From Bacillota bacterium (GTDB lineage Bacteria; Bacillota; Sulfobacillia; Sulfobacillales; Sulfobacillaceae), in contig JAKADI010000048.1 in assembly GCA_021820675.1 (NCBI GenBank), forward strand, positions 1 to 8,471: a stretch of DNA of 8,471 bases, given 5' to 3'. A program made the translations under genes and the position numbers. Of this stretch, positions 5,747 through 8,471 are shown piece by piece; within the stretch, counting starts at the first letter, position 1; every line of letters starts with the position of its first letter. The notes beneath the pieces were generated by a model. The model was not told the DNA's origin. It was given only the letters and a program-made list of their open reading frames with translations, and did no database searches.

Positions 5747-6754
5747 ATGAATCGTAAAGGAGGACAGCTTTTGCCTACATGGACTCTTAAAGCGGTCAGG
5801 CCCTGGTTAGTGGGTGCCTTAGCCGCTACAGCCATTGGCACGGGGCTGGCTAGTACGTATTACCGTCCAGTGAGTATCCAGATTGTTAGCCCAACAGGCG
5901 AGCGATCGTTTAAGCTCTGGACGCTTAAGACCAAAGTGCGAAATATATTAACACAAGCGCATATTCCCCTAAACATCAGGGATAAGGTGCGGGCTACCGA
6001 AAAGAAAGGGAATACTTCGATCTCCATTCGCGACGCCGTGCCTATCTGGATTCGGACCGCGCATCGGCATTTTAAATATTGGACCACAGATTATCATGTC
6101 GGCAGCATTCTGTCGGCTCTAGGCATTAGACTCGGTCCATTAGATAAAGTCCGGCCACCCTTGACAGCCTCCGTTACGGCGGGAAATACCGTCGATGTCA
6201 TTCGCCAGTGGCTGGTCAAGAAAACGATTACGTCAAGTTTACCGTTTACGGTTACTTACCGCCCCGATCCGGGCCTCGTCAAAGGACGGCGCCAAGTGGT
6301 GCAAAATGGGCGGCGAGGAGTCGAGGCCACCACCATTCAATACCTCATTCAAAATGGGTCCCCCCTCACGGGTCAAGTCGTCGCCAAGACCGTTATGAAA
6401 TCCCCTGCGCCTGAAGTTATCGCCTACGGAACCGCTCCATCTGCCACTATCAACGGGCAAGCGAGGCCCATACAACGGGAAATCTATATGGTGAGTACGG
6501 GTTACTGGCCGAATCCGGCGTGGTCCACCGGACTTACAGCGAGCGGAACGCCAGCGCATTATGGAGTGGTTGCGGTCGATCCGGCAGTCATTCCCCTAGG
6601 CACGCACCTTTACATACCAGGCTATGGATACGCTGTGGCCCAAGATACCGGGTCGGCTATAGTGGGAAACCGGATTGATCTCTGTTTCAACAACCAAAGC
6701 CAGGCGATGAATTGGGGCGTCAGACCGTTAGACGTGTATATTCTCGGCAATTAA
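5747..6754 (+). CDS. yabE: YabE-like cell-wall protein: DUF348 repeats, G5 and 3D domains
   Basis: Probable exported or membrane-anchored cell-wall-active protein. Its 3D (MltA-like) domain resembles lytic transglycosylase barrels and resuscitation-promoting-factor analogues of Firmicutes. From the N-terminus: a short basic segment, one signal-anchor span (about 20-38), two DUF348 units (about 43-83 and 98-140), a G5 domain (about 156-230) and the 3D domain (about 248-334). The three aspartates that name the 3D domain are visible: AVDPAVIPLG (Asp278), AQDTGSAI (Asp300) and GNRIDLCF (Asp311). B. subtilis YabE has an extra DUF348 unit, so this version is shorter (335 residues). The ATG at 5747 has GGAG (5735-5738) at 8 bases; an in-frame TTG at 5771 is a rival start (see 5756-5763). 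It lies 91 bases after tatD; its end overlaps the longest ksgA frame. Whether it cleaves peptidoglycan is inferred from the family. Confidence 0.88.
   Translation: MNRKGGQLLPTWTLKAVRPWLVGALAATAIGTGLASTYYRPVSIQIVSPTGERSFKLWTLKTKVRNILTQAHIPLNIRDKVRATEKKGNTSISIRDAVPIWIRTAHRHFKYWTTDYHVGSILSALGIRLGPLDKVRPPLTASVTAGNTVDVIRQWLVKKTITSSLPFTVTYRPDPGLVKGRRQVVQNGRRGVEATTIQYLIQNGSPLTGQVVAKTVMKSPAPEVIAYGTAPSATINGQARPIQREIYMVSTGYWPNPAWSTGLTASGTPAHYGVVAVDPAVIPLGTHLYIPGYGYAVAQDTGSAIVGNRIDLCFNNQSQAMNWGVRPLDVYILGN
5756..5763 (+). promoter_or_regulatory. Strong internal ribosome binding site, rival start for the YabE-like gene
   Basis: AAAGGAGG is the best Shine-Dalgarno sequence near this gene. It lies inside the annotated 5' end, 7 bases before an in-frame TTG at 5771. 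Starting there removes 8 residues (MNRKGGQL) and leaves the signal-anchor intact. The ATG at 5747 has only GGAG. Both starts are credible. Confidence 0.5.
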
Positions 6755-7638
6755 CCAAGGTAGGTGCGATTTTTACGGCTGATTTTGTTGATCCGAGAAC
6801 TTTACCAGGGCTTCACCGAGTGTTAGAAATAGCTACAGCTCGACCCGTCAAACGATTGGGGCAAAATTTTTTAGTAGCGCCGGATCAATTTGATCGCATC
6901 GCGGATGCGGTTGTCAAGACGCAACCTCAGTGGGTATTGGAGATCGGTCCAGGTCCCGGAGGCTTGACGTGCGCGTTGTTAGAGCGCGGATTACAGGTGC
7001 TTGCAGTGGAAATTGATCCGACGTGGGTTAATTGGCTGACGTCGACTTTGGTGCCCCGTTATCCGACGACACTCAGGATCCTCCAACAGGATGCATTGAT
7101 AATGTCCTGGAAAACATTGGAGGTCGGTCGGGATAGACCCTGGACCGTATGCGGGAATCTCCCATATTATATTACGTCGCCGTTGATGGCAAAATTTTTC
7201 GAGGATGCGTCATCATGGAATGCAGCCGTGCTTATGGTGCAAAAGGAAGTGGCTGCTCGCTTGTTGGCCGATCCTGGGCAACGGAATACTTCCGCACTTA
7301 GCGTATTGCTCCGATATGTCGCCACGATCCGGGGCCTGGGTGAAGTGTCCCGCCATCAATTCTACCCTTCTCCAGAAGTTGATTCATTTGTGATACAATT
7401 AACGCGAAGTCCGTCGCCGGCAATTCCCCTTGAACATCTGAGAGGGGTGGTGCAAGCGGCGTTTAGGCATAGGCGGAAAATGATCCGCCAGTCACTGGCT
7501 CAAGTTTCGGGACCCGCGTGGAATTCGCACGAATGGGCAAGAATTTTGACTGAAGAAGGCATTGATCCTTCTAAACGAGCGGAAGCCCTATCCTGGTCGG
7601 AATGGATAAAATTGGCCAGACTGGCGGGAAAAAAGTGA
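6712..7638 (+). CDS. rsmA: 16S rRNA (adenine(1518)-N6/adenine(1519)-N6)-dimethyltransferase
   Basis: KsgA/RsmA uses S-adenosylmethionine to dimethylate two adjacent adenines in the 3' hairpin of 16S rRNA, a late step of 30S assembly; loss gives kasugamycin resistance. Numbered from TTG 6712: KRLGQNFL (47-54) is the N-terminal RNA/SAM motif, VLEIGPGPGGLT (75-86) is motif I, AVEID (98-102) the motif II acid, QQDAL (125-129) motif III, and NLPYYI (149-154) the catalytic motif IV. The C-terminal part has FYPSPEVDS and AFRHRRKMIRQSL, typical of the family. The start is unclear: TTG 6712 lies inside the preceding gene with a weak ribosome site; ATT 6769 has AGGTG just upstream; GTG 6820 would cut a conserved N-terminal helix (LPGLHRVLE). 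Function is secure, the start is not. Confidence 0.96.
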   Translation: MGRQTVRRVYSRQLTKVGAIFTADFVDPRTLPGLHRVLEIATARPVKRLGQNFLVAPDQFDRIADAVVKTQPQWVLEIGPGPGGLTCALLERGLQVLAVEIDPTWVNWLTSTLVPRYPTTLRILQQDALIMSWKTLEVGRDRPWTVCGNLPYYITSPLMAKFFEDASSWNAAVLMVQKEVAARLLADPGQRNTSALSVLLRYVATIRGLGEVSRHQFYPSPEVDSFVIQLTRSPSPAIPLEHLRGVVQAAFRHRRKMIRQSLAQVSGPAWNSHEWARILTEEGIDPSKRAEALSWSEWIKLARLAGKK

Positions 7639-7649
7639 GGTGATTAACC

Positions 7650-8120
7650 ATGCTTTTTGAAAGCCCTTCCAAAGGGCGATTATCCGTGGAAAGTATGTTC
7701 GGCGAAATCTTAGGATATATTTCTGATGCCCCGAATGCACACTATAAGTTGATCATCGGATCGGATTCGCATACGCGCCACGAAACCATTTTTGTGACAG
7801 CTGTTGTGATTCACCGTCTCGGCAAAGGAGGCCGGTACTTTTTTAGCAAGTCCCGACGCCGTGCCATTAAAAGTCTCAGGCAGAAAATTATGTACGAAAC
7901 CTCGTTAAGTTTGACTGTGGCCGCGCAATTAACCGATCTTTTGCAGACATCGGGCCATCCCGACCTCGATGTGGAGATCCATATCGACGTGGGCCAACAA
8001 GGTGATACCAAAGAGTTGATCCGGGAAATTGTTGGAATGGTCACCGGAAGCGGCTATCACGCTACGATCAAGCCATTTTCGTTTGGGGCTTCAAAAGTTG
8101 CCGATAAATACACGAAATAG
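7650..8120 (+). CDS. YkuK/DUF458 family RNase H-like protein
   Basis: The 156-residue protein matches the DUF458 family (B. subtilis YkuK), predicted to have a ribonuclease H-like fold. Family hallmarks are YKLIIGSDSHTRH (32-44), VVIHRLGKGGRYFF (52-65), YETSLS (82-87), VEIHIDVG (108-115) and the C-terminal ADKYTK. Asp39, Glu83 and Asp113 are candidate metal-binding acids of an RNase H-type site; this is inferred from the fold. The role of the family is not established. The ATG at 7650 has GAGGTG (7637-7642) at 7-base spacing, and this ribosome site overlaps the ksgA TGA, which points to co-translation. The gene occupies the place of yabG between ksgA and veg in Bacillus. No clear terminator follows. 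Confidence 0.88.
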   Translation: MLFESPSKGRLSVESMFGEILGYISDAPNAHYKLIIGSDSHTRHETIFVTAVVIHRLGKGGRYFFSKSRRRAIKSLRQKIMYETSLSLTVAAQLTDLLQTSGHPDLDVEIHIDVGQQGDTKELIREIVGMVTGSGYHATIKPFSFGASKVADKYTK

Positions 8121-8275
8121 ACTGAGGATCCAAAGATGCTCCATAACCCTGCGGATTGGGTCTCGGTGACTTTATAGCGGATGCTATTGATTAAATAAAT
8201 ACGTGTTGCATTATCATCCTCGTGATGCCTCCTGGCGCGGACAACCAATTTTTGCATAAGAAAACGAAAAGAGTA

Positions 8276-8305
8276 TTGACCAGGTCTCCATGGTCTTGGT
8301 AAAAT
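8276..8305 (+). promoter_or_regulatory. Candidate upstream promoter of veg
   Basis: TTGACC (8276-8281) and TAAAAT (8300-8305) are 18 bases apart, a good sigma-A match. A short dyad GACCA (8278-8282)/TGGTC (8291-8295) overlaps the -35 and spacer and might be an operator. Confidence 0.55.
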
Positions 8306-8318
8306 AATTGTCTTTAAC

Positions 8319-8347
8319 TTGACATCAATAGAAATCAATGCTAACCT
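8319..8347 (+). promoter_or_regulatory. Candidate proximal promoter of veg
   Basis: A perfect -35 TTGACA (8319-8324) is followed at 17 bases by TAACCT (8342-8347), a weak -10. It would start transcription about 35 bases before the veg GTG. Together with the upstream candidate it would give tandem promoters, in keeping with the strong expression known for veg in Bacillus. Confidence 0.5.
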
Positions 8348-8388
8348 ATATGCGTTGCCCTTCATCAGTTGAGGAAGGAAGTGAGCGT

Positions 8389-8471
8389 GTGGCCGCTAAG
8401 AGCGTTCTCGAGGACATAAAAAAAGAACTCGAATCCCACGTCGGAGAGAAAATTCGACTGAAAGCCAATAA
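8389..8471 (+). CDS. veg: Veg protein, 5' part (cut by the window's right edge)
   Basis: The first 27 codons (MAAKSVLEDIKKELESHV, then GEKIRLKAN) match the N-terminus of Veg, a short protein of about 80-90 residues near-universal in spore-forming Firmicutes. The pattern 'L.DIK..L...G..L.LKAN' is diagnostic. In B. subtilis Veg is highly expressed and has been linked to biofilm gene expression; the molecular role is unclear. The start is GTG at 8389 with AGGAAGG (8372-8378) ten bases before it. The GTG at 8381 is in another frame that stops after 12 codons. Position downstream of ksgA is the same as in Bacillus and supports the call. Confidence 0.85.
   Translation, partial: MAAKSVLEDIKKELESHVGEKIRLKAN

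Noticed and set aside
5676..5750. 24-codon frame between tatD and the YabE-like gene, whose TGA overlaps the ATG
   Set aside because: It has no ribosome binding site and no recognisable features; the stop-start overlap alone is weak evidence.
8057..8365. Minus-strand frame of 102 codons between the DUF458 gene and veg
   Set aside because: It overlaps the DUF458 3' end and both candidate veg promoters, and its translation has no family features.

Overview
The window looks like a core chromosomal segment of a moderately GC-balanced, thermo-acidophilic Firmicute. A Sulfobacillus-like organism is my best inference. It rests on the Bacillus/Clostridia-type gene order (metG, tatD, yabE-like, ksgA, veg), a methionyl T-box leader, strong AGGAGG-type ribosome binding sites and a GC content near one half. 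No rRNA or other direct phylogenetic marker is present, so the genus is not proven.

Left part (1-600): the 3' end of an unrecognised gene runs in from the left edge. It is followed by an AT-rich spacer and the decayed C-terminal half of a CDF-like cation transporter, which has lost its N-terminal half and start codon. A rho-independent terminator on the minus strand (572-596) closes the next transcription unit.

Minus-strand unit (702-2325): a single gene for a sodium:solute symporter family permease, with its own ribosome binding site and a probable sigma-A promoter. It is divergent from the metG operon.

Intergenic control region (2326-2911): about 290 bases without a convincing gene, of which 2500-2613 can fold into a long imperfect rod. 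Then comes a near-consensus promoter (TTGACG-17-TATAAT) that starts a T-box leader with an AUG (Met) specifier, the conserved AGGGTGGTACCGCGG element and a terminator just before metG.

Plus-strand operon (2912-8120): metG (methionyl-tRNA synthetase), tatD (metal-dependent nuclease), a secreted or membrane-anchored YabE-like protein (DUF348-G5-3D), ksgA/rsmA (16S rRNA dimethyltransferase) and a YkuK/DUF458 RNase H-like protein. Genes overlap or are tightly spaced, except for 91 bases before the YabE-like gene. Compared with the Bacillus subtilis order, rnmV (between yabE and ksgA) and yabG (between ksgA and veg) are absent, and a YkuK-family gene sits in the yabG position. The operon joins translation (MetRS, rRNA maturation), nucleic acid processing (TatD, YkuK) and cell-wall remodelling (3D protein); MetRS supply should respond to uncharged tRNA-Met.

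Right edge (8121-8471): an intergenic region with two candidate tandem promoters, then the first 27 codons of veg, cut by the window end.

I see no CRISPR array, insertion sequence, tRNA, rRNA or defence system here. Most of the window is ordinary housekeeping DNA. The points of interest are regulatory RNA, gene-order changes, unusual start codons and one pseudogene.
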